64,000 bases of DNA from Hofstenia miamia (Eukaryota; Xenacoelomorpha; Acoela): positions 672,269-736,268 of the forward strand of contig SCFE01000062.1 in the NCBI GenBank assembly GCA_004352715.1, in the 5' to 3' direction. This document shows positions 48,628 to 60,212 of the stretch, piece after piece. A program made the position numbers and the translations under genes. The notes beneath the pieces were generated by a model. That model ran no database searches. It saw nothing but the letters and a program-made list of their open reading frames with translations, and was not told the origin of the DNA. Numbering within the stretch: position 1 is the first letter of the stretch; every line of letters begins with the position of its first letter.

Positions 48628-48706
48628 TATATTTGTTACTTTTGCGTTATCTCCCCTCCACTCACATTTTTGCAAAAATTAGCTAATTTTTCAACATAAT
48701 AATTAT

Positions 48707-48813
48707 AACCTTAACCCTAACCATATCCCAAACCTAACTCTAGTTATATCCCTAACCTTAACCCTAAACATAACTTTAAGCTAAATTCTACACTAGCCCT
48801 AATCTTAACCCAA
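48707..48813. repeat. Degenerate telomere-like (CCCTAA)n tract
   Basis: About 105 bp of loosely repeated CCTTAACCCTAACC, ATATCCCTAACC and CTAATCTTAACCC words. They resemble the animal telomere repeat on the C-rich strand but are much decayed. It lies 80 bp beyond the Tc1-like element. It could be the core of an old MITE, like the TTAGGG-like blocks in the hairpin MITE at 38529, or a relic of a healed break. Confidence 0.6.
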
Positions 48814-51800
48814 AAGTACCATATATTTTACTATTCCCCACTGAAGTAGGTCCTTGCGAGCTTTGCAGAAGCAAATTAATGCAATGGAATTCGATATTCA
48901 AATGCGAAGTTTAAGACATTAAGCAAAGCAATTCTTAGTTATAGCAGGATGACATTGGTTGGCAAATGAGGGAATTATAAATTGCATAATCTAAGCGAGG
49001 TTAGGTTTCAGTTCGGCCGAATTTTTTTTTAAAGATTTTAATGCGTATTAAACAGTTCACGAGCGCGAGCTTTTACAGGAGTCTACATTGATGTGCATCA
49101 TTCTAGACATTTTCTATTCGATTTGCTGCTTTGATTCGCATAATTTCCTAGCATTACATAAAAGCGCAGACTTTATGAGATAGAAGTCTCATTAATGCCA
49201 CACTTAATATTTATTGTAATTGTGGACTTGCTTTACAATTCATTAAAAATGCTTCAATTTGACGGACGACTCAATTTTAATCAATTTTCTTCTTGTAGCG
49301 AGAAGTATTAAATACCTCACTTAAGGCTATTGCTTTATCACCGCTTTTACTCTTATTCGATAATTTCTACTGTCTCTCAAGGCTATAACTTCCATTTTTA
49401 TGTCAATTTACTTCAAGTTATTATGTTAGTGTCAATCCAGTATGTTGCAGAATTTCATCGTTACGTGTGTACAAGCATTTGAAAATATCAAAACCACTTA
49501 ACCCTAAGTAGTTACTTCAAAAACCAACTTTATTCCTTAGTTGGAAACCTTAGTTCCTATCAGGCAAATAGTAATCCATCATTTTTTCAATTGATGATTT
49601 TTAAATAAGCAATTAAGAAAAAGTTATTATAGCAAAGTAATATTATTTGGACTAGGAAGTTTTCAAATGTAATCCACCTACCCTACTATATGAATTTTAC
49701 GGTTAGAGCAGAAACTATTGATTTGTTAAATTTTATTTTTTGTTTGATAAACGTTTTTTTATAAAATTTTTTAAACCTTATCCATAATGAGTCACTGGGC
49801 AAATTTTTCAAAAGGTTTTGAAGTTTCGTCATTTTGCAGTTCATTCCCACATTGCAATAGTGTGATAGCAACAAAACCGAGATAATTTTTAGCATCAAAT
49901 TTTTTTAAAATGAAGTAGTTTCCTACTTCTTTACTTTCTGAATGATTGAATGATATGCATTTCTTTTATGTAGAATCAAAACTAAGCAAATTACATGAAA
50001 TATATAATACTATTCGATTTTCATTGGAAACAAAAAACATCACTTCTTTTTCACTGCACCTGAAAATATTTCGGTTTGAGTTGGATGTTCTCTTCAATTT
50101 TATGGTTTCTTTTTGATTTTTGATGAAGTGTATCTCAAGTTCAGAATCATTTATTAGTCTTTTAATGTTTTCCGAAATGTGTTCTTAAGACTCCCCCGCA
50201 GTGTGTTAGTTTGATTTCTGTTGTTTACATTATTTTAGCTGCAATTCAGTTAATTTTTCCTAAGCTTTTAGTTCTTGCCTCCATTTACTTTTCCATGTAA
50301 TCGCTTACCAATAAATCAATAATGGATAAGCCAACTTACTATTAATATCTTCACCACTGAGTCATGATAATTTTAACTAGAATGCTCTACAAATGTGAAC
50401 AAAATTATTTTGACAACTTATTTTGAAAGGATAGACTTTATAACTTTATTTTTTTAAGAACCAAAATCAACTTTTTGCATGATGGAATTAATTTTTCATT
50501 TTAATTTTTTTAGTGGTTTGGCTTATGCGGCTTATCAATACCTACATAATCTACATGGTATGTACAATAAAGCAAGGAATGAATGCACCCCAAAGTTTCA
50601 GAATTTTGTATAAATCCCATTGCATGAATAATTCTTATGTAAATGTCGTCTAATATAATGAGAGTTTTCCAAATTTTGAATTTATTACTAAATGAATATA
50701 AAAGTTTGTGAATATACTAAACTTTTCACACTGAGTTTGATACTTATTTCAGTGAGATGACACAGACATGAGATCGAACCTAACTCTGATAAAAACAATG
50801 AAATTAAATTTATATTCGCAATACAGAAATTAATCCTTGGGCTAAATTGCAAGTTTTTCCAATTTTACACTATACATTCCTCTTATTTGTTCCTGGGTTT
50901 TTAAGTGTTTGGCATACATTAGGTCAGTGTTGAACGTTTAAACAACATTTCAAATGCAAAATTAAATTTATCTGTTGAATTTTAATTAATTGATACTTTA
51001 GACTAATTTGAATAAACAAACTGCAATCAAACTATAATATACTATTCAGCAAACAAATGTAACTTAAAACTAAGAAAATCAAACAATCTATATCGTCTGC
51101 TTAGCTTTCAACAGAATAATTCTTTTTGATAATGCCATCGAAATCCAGTTTCTAAGAGAATTAACAAGATTGCAAACTTAGGCAATGAGCTCTAGCAGTT
51201 AGCTTGGGGTGCAACTATTCTGAGCCTCGGAAATGGAGTCTTTCAACAAATATCTCAAAAATGTTTTCCGAAGCCTGATTTTTGTTAAATAATTTTCGAG
51301 TGGCTGCTAGTTTTGTTCAAGATATTGTCCACCAGCATTGCCTATTTGCACTTCAAAATCTCAACAGGTTTTGAGATACTTTTTTGAATTAACACAGTAG
51401 GATAATTCATTTCTGCTTTTGCAACATCTGCCGTGTCAATATCAGATTTATCCAGATTTTCATAATTTTCAATGATAAGTTTATACATTGTTGTCAATTT
51501 TCTCAACGTATGACAATCAATTAAAAACGCTCTGTTAAATTTCAATGTTATTTATTATTTGTTCACTTTCCGTTTAAATAGACCATATCAAATAAGCAGT
51601 TTAATTGACTACTGAATTTAAACGAATTGCTGATAAGCGGGGTTAACCCTAATTTGCCCATTGTGATTATGAAGTACCAAACCGTTTTGTACACATTTCA
51701 AACAACGGTCTTAGTGTTTTGGGTTTTGGGAACTTGGAAATTCAGCGATTTTGACGTCTATGGGTAAGTGAAAATTTGTGATAAAAATCATTCGTGTTTT

Positions 51801-52071
51801 TAGAGTAATTGAAAATACTAACTTTTTTCAATTGAAAATGCGATTTTTAAAAAATATTTTTTCCATACCTAGTTTTCAGGTAATAAAACAATCTTAATAC
51901 CATGGGAACAACACCTAACATAAATTTTTATAGAAAGAATCACAAATTTTAAAAAATATATGGGTTAATAGGGTTAATACTCGGTCAGTGCTTGAAAAAC
52001 GTTGGGTAGTTTCCAATTCATCATTAATATTATATGAATACCCCCTAAATGAAAATTTATTTACAGGGTGC
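48814..52071 (+). other. AT-rich intronic DNA
   Basis: I see nothing that can be assigned. The open frame at 51342-51545 (minus) is mildly coding-like (AVAKAEMNYPTV-like stretch) but lacks any motif or splice context. Confidence 0.4.
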
Positions 52072-52073
52072 GT

Positions 52074-53316
52074 CAGGTAAATGAGAACATCGCGTAATGT
52101 CGTTACTCTTTACGTTATATTAATTATTTTTATTTTTTTTAGAGATAATTAAAAATGGCAGATAATAATGTAACAGAAGAAATGAAAAGACATGCTGTAA
52201 TTGTCGCAATAAAGGCAGAGCATAGCGATTTACAAATCGCACAATTTCTTAAAGTCGCACGATCTTTTGTTTTTAAAGCTCGTAAGAAGTTGGTGATTGC
52301 AATCAGGTTGCTAAACGTAAAAAGCACGACCAACGGTCGGACACGACTAGAACACCTGAATTTATTCATCAAGTTCAAAATATCGTTGATGAGAGCCCCC
52401 AAAAGTCAATGAGGTCCATCGCAAAAGACCTGAATGTTTCAGAAGCCACAATTCGAAGAACTGTTCATGAAAATCTTCGTTACAAGTCTTATGTGATGAG
52501 GAGAGGCCAATTTATGTCCGAGACCACCAAAGAGAATCGTTTGATAAGGTCCAAGAGGCTGTTAAACAAACTGAAACATCCTGTTGAGCAAGGCATGCTT
52601 TGGTTTTTTTCAGATGAGAAAAACTTTGATCAAGATCAAAAGGTAAACAGACGAAATGACAGATGGCTGTGTGATGACCCTTCCGAAGTTCCAACAGTCA
52701 TGCATACAAAATTTCCTGCAACTGTTATGGTTTTGGGGGTTGTTAGCAACGAAGGACATGTGATGCCACCACACTTCTTTCGGCAAGGACTAAGAGTCAC
52801 TTCTGCTGCTTACATTGAAGTCTTGGATACTGTTGTTAAGCCCTGGATCGATAGAGTAAGAAATGGAAGGCCCTACATCTTTCAACAAGACTCTGCACCA
52901 GCACATAAGGCTCAAAACACTCAGGAATGGTTGGCGGATCATTTTTATGATCACATCACTCCAAACTTGTGGCCTCCAAACTCTCCAGACCTGAATCCGT
53001 TGGATTATTATGTGTGGGGCGTCGTTGAGAGAGATGTTAATAAACACCCCCACAACACCAAAGATTCTCTAAAAGCATCCATTGTCAGAGTGATGGACAA
53101 CATAGATGAGGACCATCTCAAGCGCGCTTGCAGTCGGTTTAGGTCTCGAATCGAAGCTGTCATTGAAGTATAGGGGAATTTCATTGAATGAAATTATTAA
53201 ACAATGCCTTAGCTTATATGTTTATATAATTGTTTTTGATTAAGAATATTTTTTGTTTGATTTTTTATCATTTAAAAAAAATGAAAAATATGTTCTCAAA
53301 TAGCTGACGCACCCTG
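52074..53316 (+). mobile_element. Near-complete mariner-type element, DD37D (maT-like)
   Basis: Inverted repeats of 27 bp (24 matching) start CAGGGTGCGTCAG on both sides. TA lies on each side (52072-52073, 53317-53318). The length of 1243 bp is normal for a mariner-type element. It holds one transposase gene with a single frameshift and so is close to intact, younger than the other Tc1/mariner relics in this window. Confidence 0.9.
52155..53173 (+). pseudogene. DD37D mariner (maT-like) transposase with one frameshift
   Basis: ATG 52155 opens MADNNVTEEMKRHAVIVAIK and a first helix-turn-helix (DLQIAQFLKVARSFVFKARK). Near 52290-52297 a one-base loss moves the coding frame. The new frame continues without a stop (VAKRKKHDQRSDT, then TPEFIHQVQNIVDES) into the second helix-turn-helix, MRSIAKDLNVSEATIRRTV, from 52409. 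Catalytic motifs follow: SDEKNF (Asp 69 from the internal Met), QQDSAPAH (Asp 161) and NSPDLNPLDYYVWG (Asp 199). That gives 37 residues between the last two, the DD37D spacing of maT elements. The protein ends RSRIEAVIEV at TAG 53173. The DDD triad is intact. The frameshift may be true decay or a sequencing error. Inferred role when intact: cut-and-paste transposition at TA. Confidence 0.85.
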
Positions 53317-53330
53317 TATNACCCTGTATT
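53311..53330. other. N-joined repeat of ACCCTGTAT at the transposon end
   Basis: The last bases of the right inverted repeat and target site (ACCCTGTAT) occur twice, on either side of a single N at 53320. This looks like an unmerged read or contig junction rather than biology. Confidence 0.6.
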
Positions 53331-54250
53331 TATCAGGTGGCTTAGATTTGGTAGTTTCAAAATCTAACGTTCGGAAAAATTCTATATTAATTTGTGATAA
53401 CAACGTTCTTGAATAAATTGTTTGATCATCGATTGAATGCCTTTCTAAAATTAACTTTCCATTGGAAGCATAAAAATAGCACTTTATAATGTGAAATTAT
53501 TAATATTAAATTTATTAAAAACCTTTTCCCAGTTAAGCACTTATTGCACAATACATGTTGCTTTACCGTTATGCTTGCATTGTAAAGACAAGACCGTCCC
53601 ATTAGCAGAAATAATTATTCTGACGCTTTTATTATTAATCAATTATTGGATTGTCAGCATACCCCAGAGAATGGGTGGGTTGGACATCCTTTAATAAGGC
53701 GTTATCGTGCGTAGTGAAGCATGAAATCCATTTAGGCATCAACAGTTGACGCTTATTGAACCCCAACTCTCACTGCTCCACTATTAATCATTAAGCAAAT
53801 TGATGATTTCTCAATATAAACAATTCAGCATCTATAAAGCTGTTCAAATAGTTACATCTTTATTTAATCTACCCAAACATCTGCCTTCTTTTAGGAACCC
53901 GGTGTTTCACACAATTATTTAAGTTTGTTTTATGTTTTTCTGCAATAACATACGCTAACACACTAGCATGGATTCTGAATGGGATAAGAGGGAATCCCCT
54001 TCCGCAATAATATAAGTAATAACAAATTACAACCATTTTTCTTAATTTAAACGAGTAATTGAAATAGTAAATGAAATATAAAAAGTTTTTTATGTAAAGG
54101 AACGTCGTCTCCCTCCCCGTAAAAATTCTAAAGATTTACGCCCCTTTGCTAACATGTTTGATACCATAACGTACCAAGTTAGATATTTAATTGGTAATCA
54201 ATGAAAATGTTAAATTAATTACTATGCTACGACTGGGTGTCATAAAAGGT
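53331..54250 (+). other. AT-rich intronic DNA
   Basis: No feature recognised. Confidence 0.4.
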
Positions 54251-54261
54251 ATTTGCTGTTT

Positions 54262-55007
54262 GGGAACCCAAGGGCTATGCCCGAATCGTCCTGAAGAGTA
54301 ACCTCCATGTGGTGGTTCCTGGGTAGGCGGAGACGCTGAGCCAATACTTGATGGTCGCGTCGCTTTGCGGAGTCCCGAACCAAAAGTGGACGTTAAACAA
54401 TAGGGTAGTAGAAGGTGCTGCCATGTGTGCAGGGATGCGCATATGGGGGCGGTGACGGTGATGTGAGACTGTCTGTTCTGTGGAGCAGACGGCGACGTCT
54501 ATGCCCAGAGCCGTAGAGTGCGTCTACGAGGGCAGTTATACAGAGGATTTTCCTCTGTCTCTGGCCTCTAGATAGGCCCAGGCCAGCATTTGCTGAGCCT
54601 TACCTATGAGGGAGCTTTGCTCTGTCATGGGTTTTAGTTATGATCCGACATTCTAAGTCACGGAGATTTTAGGACGTCACTTGGTGCTTTGCACTCAAGT
54701 GTATAAATATCTCCTAAATAATCAGGATCTCCATAACAGGCCGACGCAGGTGCTCACGAGTTGCCTCAGTTAGTAGCCTTGGTTGGCGAAAGCTGTAGAG
54801 AGGCGCAACCCTCTCACGAAGCTCGGCCTTCGGCTTCACTCTCTGCTGATCAGACTCAACACAGATCAGCACTCTGCGTGCCAGGGGTCGCCAGAGGTCA
54901 AGCATGATACAAGATCCGGCCCTAGCGGGTACACTTCCAGGGGAGGAGTCACGGACTTGATCTGTTGACACGCACTCTTCAGTCTGTTGACTGGTAGAGT
55001 AACCCCG
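54262..55007 (-). mobile_element. GC-rich insertion with 11-bp target duplication, probably a non-LTR retroelement end
   Basis: A 746-bp block is about half G+C in a genome of about 30% G+C. It is bracketed by the exact 11-bp direct repeat ATTTGCTGTTT (54251-54261 and 55008-55018). A target duplication of this size with no inverted repeats and no TG...CA ends points to target-primed reverse transcription (LINE or SINE). On the minus strand an open frame (about 54971-54714) ends REHLRRPVMEILII, followed by about 450 bp without a frame, as a 3' UTR would be. This suggests a 5'-truncated copy oriented on the minus strand. There is no poly(A) tail and no reverse-transcriptase motif, so family and orientation remain uncertain. 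Confidence 0.55.
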
Positions 55008-55018
55008 ATTTGCTGTTT

Positions 55019-56112
55019 ACTAAATTACATCAAGAATGTTGCATTTAAAAAATATGCTCATATTCATTTTTTATTGCTCTTTGAAAATATATTTGTATTT
55101 ACTGAAGCACGGAACTTCGTAAGATAATAATACATAGGGCGGAACTCGACAGAGTCTACGGTGAAAAATTTTTGGAGGCCGATGTTTGTTTTGAATTTAA
55201 TCGTTTGAAATAGCTTATATTGTGGTAATTCACTAGTTGCCATTTTCAACTATAGTTTTAGTTACATATTAATGTCTGCTACTTTAATAATTGCAAAAAA
55301 CATTCAAATTCATTTCAATTGGATAATACCGCATCTATTTCGATTGAATATTTTTGCGTTTCTTTGAAATTTCTACTGACAATTTTTGAAGAAAAATGCG
55401 AGAAAAATTTTTATTAATTTATTGAAATTATAAAGAAAAATTAATGATATGAAGAAAAAATAAGAAATGTAATTTAAAGTTGCTTCATCAAAAATTCGCG
55501 CTTTGTAACAATAATTTGTGAGATTTGAAAACTATTTTTGATGATTATTTAAATACATTCATAAAATCGATTTACATTACTAACGAACACAGTTGTTTTT
55601 CTTATTAGTTTCCATAAGTAGCCTGTGAAAATAGAAATACGCAGATTTTATTGTAGAAAAATATTTAACAAAGCATTTTTTATTTCCTAAAGAACAGATG
55701 TTACTCTTTTAAAACCCTTATAAAATATATCTGTCATTTACGTAACGAACACGTGGAGGCTGTCAAATATGAACCCTTGTTGGTTTGCTTATTGTCATGC
55801 GCTTTCTTTGCTGAATTTATTATAGTTCCAATTGTCTTTGTTAGTTTTCATTGAATGTGATTTGATAAATTCAAATTAAATTTACGAAAATATATTCATT
55901 TGTCCATGTTATTTTACAATTCTTATTACCTCTCTAGAAGTCAAGAAATGGCATTTTAGTTTTGTGTTGTTATACGAACCAAAATAATTAATAAATCTTT
56001 ACATTCAAAATAGATTAAAATGTCATTTTTACACTGTCAAAAGCTTAAAACTATAACTTTCAATTTTATTACATTTCGGGCAGTGGGTTAGGAATATGTA
56101 AACTTTCAAGAT
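55019..56112 (+). other. AT-rich intronic DNA
   Basis: No feature recognised. Confidence 0.4.
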
Positions 56113-56549
56113 CAGGGTTGGCAAATAAAAAACAACCCTGTTTTAAAACACGTTTTAAAACATGTTTTAAAAGACCTGTTTTTTATTGAAGTTTTTTTAA
56201 AGTGTTTTTTATTATGATTACGGCGCGTAAAATTTTAAACGTTGAATGTTGCCGTAGTTGTAATTGTATTTTGTAATGTACTGGTAAGTAAACATATCAA
56301 GCAAGTGGTGAATTACAATCCTGCCGCAACTTGTGCCACGCTGTGCTTCCAAAGAAAGGTCTTCAGCATGATGTTACTCACTCAGACGGAACTGCGAAAT
56401 TGTCTTTCGCATGAAAAACTCCAAAAATGGACCTTTGTCCCATCAGTCATGCAGAAAAAACAAAGCTTTTCATATAAAGCCGTTTTTCCTTATTAATTGC
56501 TCGGGTGTTTTAACGTTTTTTTATTAAGAAACGTTTTTTTCCAACGCAG
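56113..56549. mobile_element. Possible non-autonomous hAT-like element
   Basis: It starts CAGGGTTGGCAAATAAAA and ends TTTTTTTCCAACGCAG, whose complement CTGCGTTGGAAA loosely matches the start. The left subterminal region repeats GTTTTAAAACA words several times. Flanks TTCAAGAT and TCTACGAT match at 5 of 8 positions. The first bases resemble the element at 44097 (CAGGGATGTCAAAT). The middle (56300-56480) is more GC-rich but not recognisably coding. Confidence 0.4.
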
Positions 56550-58429
56550 TCTACGATTAGATAGGGTTCTAGTAATAAATTAATTGCAACACAAAATTAT
56601 ATAAATTCAAGCCTCAAGTCATCATTTTATTGAGGTCTCAAGATTACTAATTCCCACTATTCCTAATATTCAGGAATCAGGAGGCTGAAAGCCCATAAAA
56701 GCAACAACTTATCTTACATGTTTTTTATATAGATGGCCGATATAAGCCCATTGAGAACGCGTCCTCTATCTTGTGGCGTTTTCAGATTTTGGATAACTAT
56801 TAGTTGTATGTGCTTAAGGATTTTTCAAAAATCCATAAAAATTTTTAAAAAAAATGTTCAGGTTAGGGTTAAATCTATTTATTTAGTTCTTAGTAATACA
56901 AGAATAACACTGAATCAGAATACAGTATAAAGTTTCATACAAAAAAAAGCAAAATTAAATTTGATTCACTAGATGAAGGACATGATCTGCAAATATTAAT
57001 CACGTAAAATTGATTTACATGGTGGTTTTGAAGATTTGCGTGCTTGATTGCATTATTGACAATTTTTGATTAATTTTTATAAAAATTAAAGCGAACATTT
57101 GATACTAATGCCGCAGTTACTTTAGCATTTAGAGAGGGGATGCATTTGACACTATGCTAAGGAAATTTTTATATTTTAATTGGCATTGTCAACGCGTCAG
57201 TATTCATTCTTTCCCACCGACGTGACTATTGGCATCAAACTAATTACAATCTTTCTTTTCAACTTTCCAATAATTTTTGTTATAGCATAATACATTAACT
57301 AGTACCAGAGGCGTCGCCAGCTTTTCAAAGTAGGAGGGACTAGGATCAAGCGCTTATAGCGGGATCATATCTCAAAGTTCATTATTTGCATGGATAACAT
57401 TCTTATTTATATTATATAGAATGCTTCCGAAATTCTCAATAAGTCATAATTATATTCCAATTTTTTGAAGCATAACATTTTTTGCGCTACACCCTTCATT
57501 TAAATGTAATATTTTGAAGTTTTAATGAATGTCCGTAAGAATTCCCACCAAAAATTTTGGTCCCACTCATTGCCCACAACAACCTTAAAAATATATACAC
57601 TGCATGCTTAAACGCGAGGCAACCACCCCTACCCCCTTTCTCTTTAAATGTGCATTTAAGCTATTCATTATTTTTTATTCTAGATTACGTATTTTCCGTT
57701 TCTGATTTGGGTTTAATTTTGTGAAATATTTAATTCTTTAATATTCAAAATCGATCTCCATTTAACACTAAAATTCATTGAGTTGCGGAAGACTACTAAG
57801 AGCATTCATAGCAAATATTTTTATGATACATATCTAAACTTTTTGTTTTGTGAACGTGGGATTTGTTTTATGATCAATTAATGTGGCATTAGCGCTTAGG
57901 ATTGGATCACATTGATTATTGATCTGGGGTAAATGACATTCTATGATGTGTATCTCGGGTTGTCACAAAATAAACGATATGTCTCTATACTAAATTATTT
58001 CATAAAAAACATGACTTTTTATTAGACAATTATTTCCAAGAATTTGAGTATTTTAATAGCATTTTTATTTCGATAAAGATAAAATTATATTTTTATTATA
58101 ACTACGAAATTTATATGTGTTAATATATTTGCTGTTGAAATGGGAGTTTTTTAATTTTCGTAAAAATTTTTTTCTATATAGAGAGAACTTAGTATATACA
58201 GTATGCCATATATTTATTAGGTTGAATAATTTAATTATTGCAACAATAAAGCGAAAAATGCATTTCAGGAACATGGCACTATATATAAATGTTTTAGCTA
58301 AATTTTGGAAAATCATAATTTTTTAATTTTGAAAATTCATTCAAAGCTATTTTTCAGCATTAGCAATGCCATTTCGTGCAATTTTCTAAGGTAATGTAAG
58401 TGTGCATCTACATATATTATATAAATGTG

Positions 58430-58430
<1 letters not shown>
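56550..58430 (+). other. AT-rich intronic DNA
   Basis: No supported feature. The word AGAGGCGTCGCCAG at about 57308 resembles transposon ends seen in many animals, but no partner end was found. Confidence 0.4.

Positions 58431-58463
<33 letters not shown>
58431..58463. repeat. (TA)n microsatellite just upstream of a splice acceptor
   Basis: Pure TA tract of about 16 units ending 26 bp before the acceptor AG at 58488-58489. Confidence 0.9.
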
Positions 58464-58466
<3 letters not shown>

Positions 58467-58489
58467 CAATTTTAAGTTATTCATTCTAG

Positions 58490-58612
58490 GCAGTAATATT
58501 TCGCAATCGATGGACTACGGCGTACCGCCCCTTCAACCCCATAATTTCAACTCATTGAGAGCTCCCTATCGCGAGCGGCCTCATTCTCAAAGACCGCTCA
58601 TTAATGATTCGC
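58490..58612 (+). CDS. Shared internal exon of the unrecognised plus-strand gene
   Basis: The acceptor TTATTCATTCTAG precedes 58490 and a perfect consensus donor (GTAAGT) follows at 58613. The exon is 123 bp, 41 codons, phase 1 at both ends. Joined to the G left over from the exon at 24105 or 38130, it reads SNISQSMDYGVPPLQPHNF, then NSLRAPYRERPHSQRPLIND and a phase-1 end. The exon is GC-richer than its surroundings. The peptide is hydrophilic, Pro/Arg/Ser/Gln-rich and of low predicted order. Downstream exons must lie beyond the window; a few acceptor-like sites at 62119 and 63908 lead only into short frames with stops. Protein family not recognised. Confidence 0.7.
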
Positions 58613-60212
58613 GTAAGTAGATTTTTAGACGTAATAAATATAGTCCCTCGGTATTTCTTAGACTATTTCTTCTCTGGTCTGTTTCACAAGATGAGATAAA
58701 TCAACGATTACTTTATTTGTCAGTGTGTGCAGTATCTATACTCCAGAATCTGACAAAGTATTATCTTATTTTAAGCTGAGATCATTTGCCTCTATAGGGA
58801 TGATTATTTTTCCTTAAGAAACGTTTTATATGAGTTACACGTATTTAATCATAATTTCTAATTTTTATGCAATACATACATACAGTCAAATTTAATGAAC
58901 ATGGATCGGAATTATCCCGATGTTTTATTCCGGGTATATTCAACAGTAATTTGACTTTATATATTTAATTATTTTATAAAATGTAGCACGTCTCTACATA
59001 GAAATTTTATATATTACAGGATGAGTAATTAAGTGTCTATTTGATATTTATGCATTCCAGATATCATTCTCTTGAAGTAAGTATTGCGAGCAGAATAACC
59101 CTATAAATGAGAATGAATTTCCGGAAATGTTCCCTAACCCTATCGGTAGTACCATCTATCAGATCTACTTAAACTGCAATTAGATATGTGTGTCAATATT
59201 ACTTCGAAATATTATGTCTTTATGCAACAAATTTATTAAAATGTTTGTTTGATAAATTCGGGTTCGTGAGAAACTGAAATAGCTTTTTGTTTTTTCTAAA
59301 ATAACCTTTTATTAATGAAAAGAAAAAAAGACTGAAGGAAGTTCCCAACTGATTATCATCATTTGGTTGTGGATTTAGCTGCTTTCACGCGCTAAGTGAA
59401 AACGGGTAGTTTTCGTCGCTCACCTGTCAGAATTCAGTCAAAAAATGCCTAGCTTTGATGCAAAAACTCAATGCTTTCAATCAACTCAGCATGTTATCCA
59501 CATTTCAGACCTGAAGAGCGGGTTGGCTAGCTATTCTGCCAAACTTAGATGATTGAAAATCGAAGAAAGTTTGACTGCAAATTTTGCTGAAATCGTTGAT
59601 TACGAGAGAATCTACGTACAAAGCATTTTGAATCCAATGTCATTCTGTGTGTTTTCTCTATACTATGTGTTTTACATAGCAGAAGTCCATGATTTAACAA
59701 ATTAGTTGTTGATACATAAATATCAAGTGTCAACCATTCATTTCTACTTCTGTTATCGAAAAATTCAGCACATGGCCACACTTGGCGTTTAAAATATAAA
59801 AATGATATAATATCATTGTTTAATGTACAATATTTGTTTTATACGTGAAAATCGGTTGCATAAATCTTAGAAATTATTGAAATTGATATAACATATGCAC
59901 TGAATTCCTTCTTCGCTAATATTTGGGTTTTAATTAAATTTAGTCTGCGTGCAAATATAATTATTGAAATGATGAAATTTTACACGTCAGCGCAGGGTGG
60001 AATCAAATTTGATTGAGGTTTATCCCCAACTGTGCTAGGCGTATCAGTGAATGAATTTACGTGTCACTGGAAATTTTATTTCTTCCCACTATTGAACCGA
60101 CGTGCTTTTGAAGTAATACCGTTTTATTCAATTGCGCTCTTTTTTGATCGCGCCATGTTAAAAAAGACTTGAGGATTTCAGCGGCTACGCGGTGCATTGT
60201 TCACCGTTTTCT
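58613..60212 (+). other. AT-rich intronic DNA
   Basis: No supported feature. Confidence 0.4.

Noticed and set aside
54262-55007. Solo LTR interpretation of the GC-rich block
   Set aside because: It lacks TG...CA ends and the 11-bp flanking duplication is longer than the 4-6 bp made by LTR integrases.
57308-57322. AGAGGCGTCGCCAG word resembling a transposon end
   Set aside because: No partner end found within several hundred bases.
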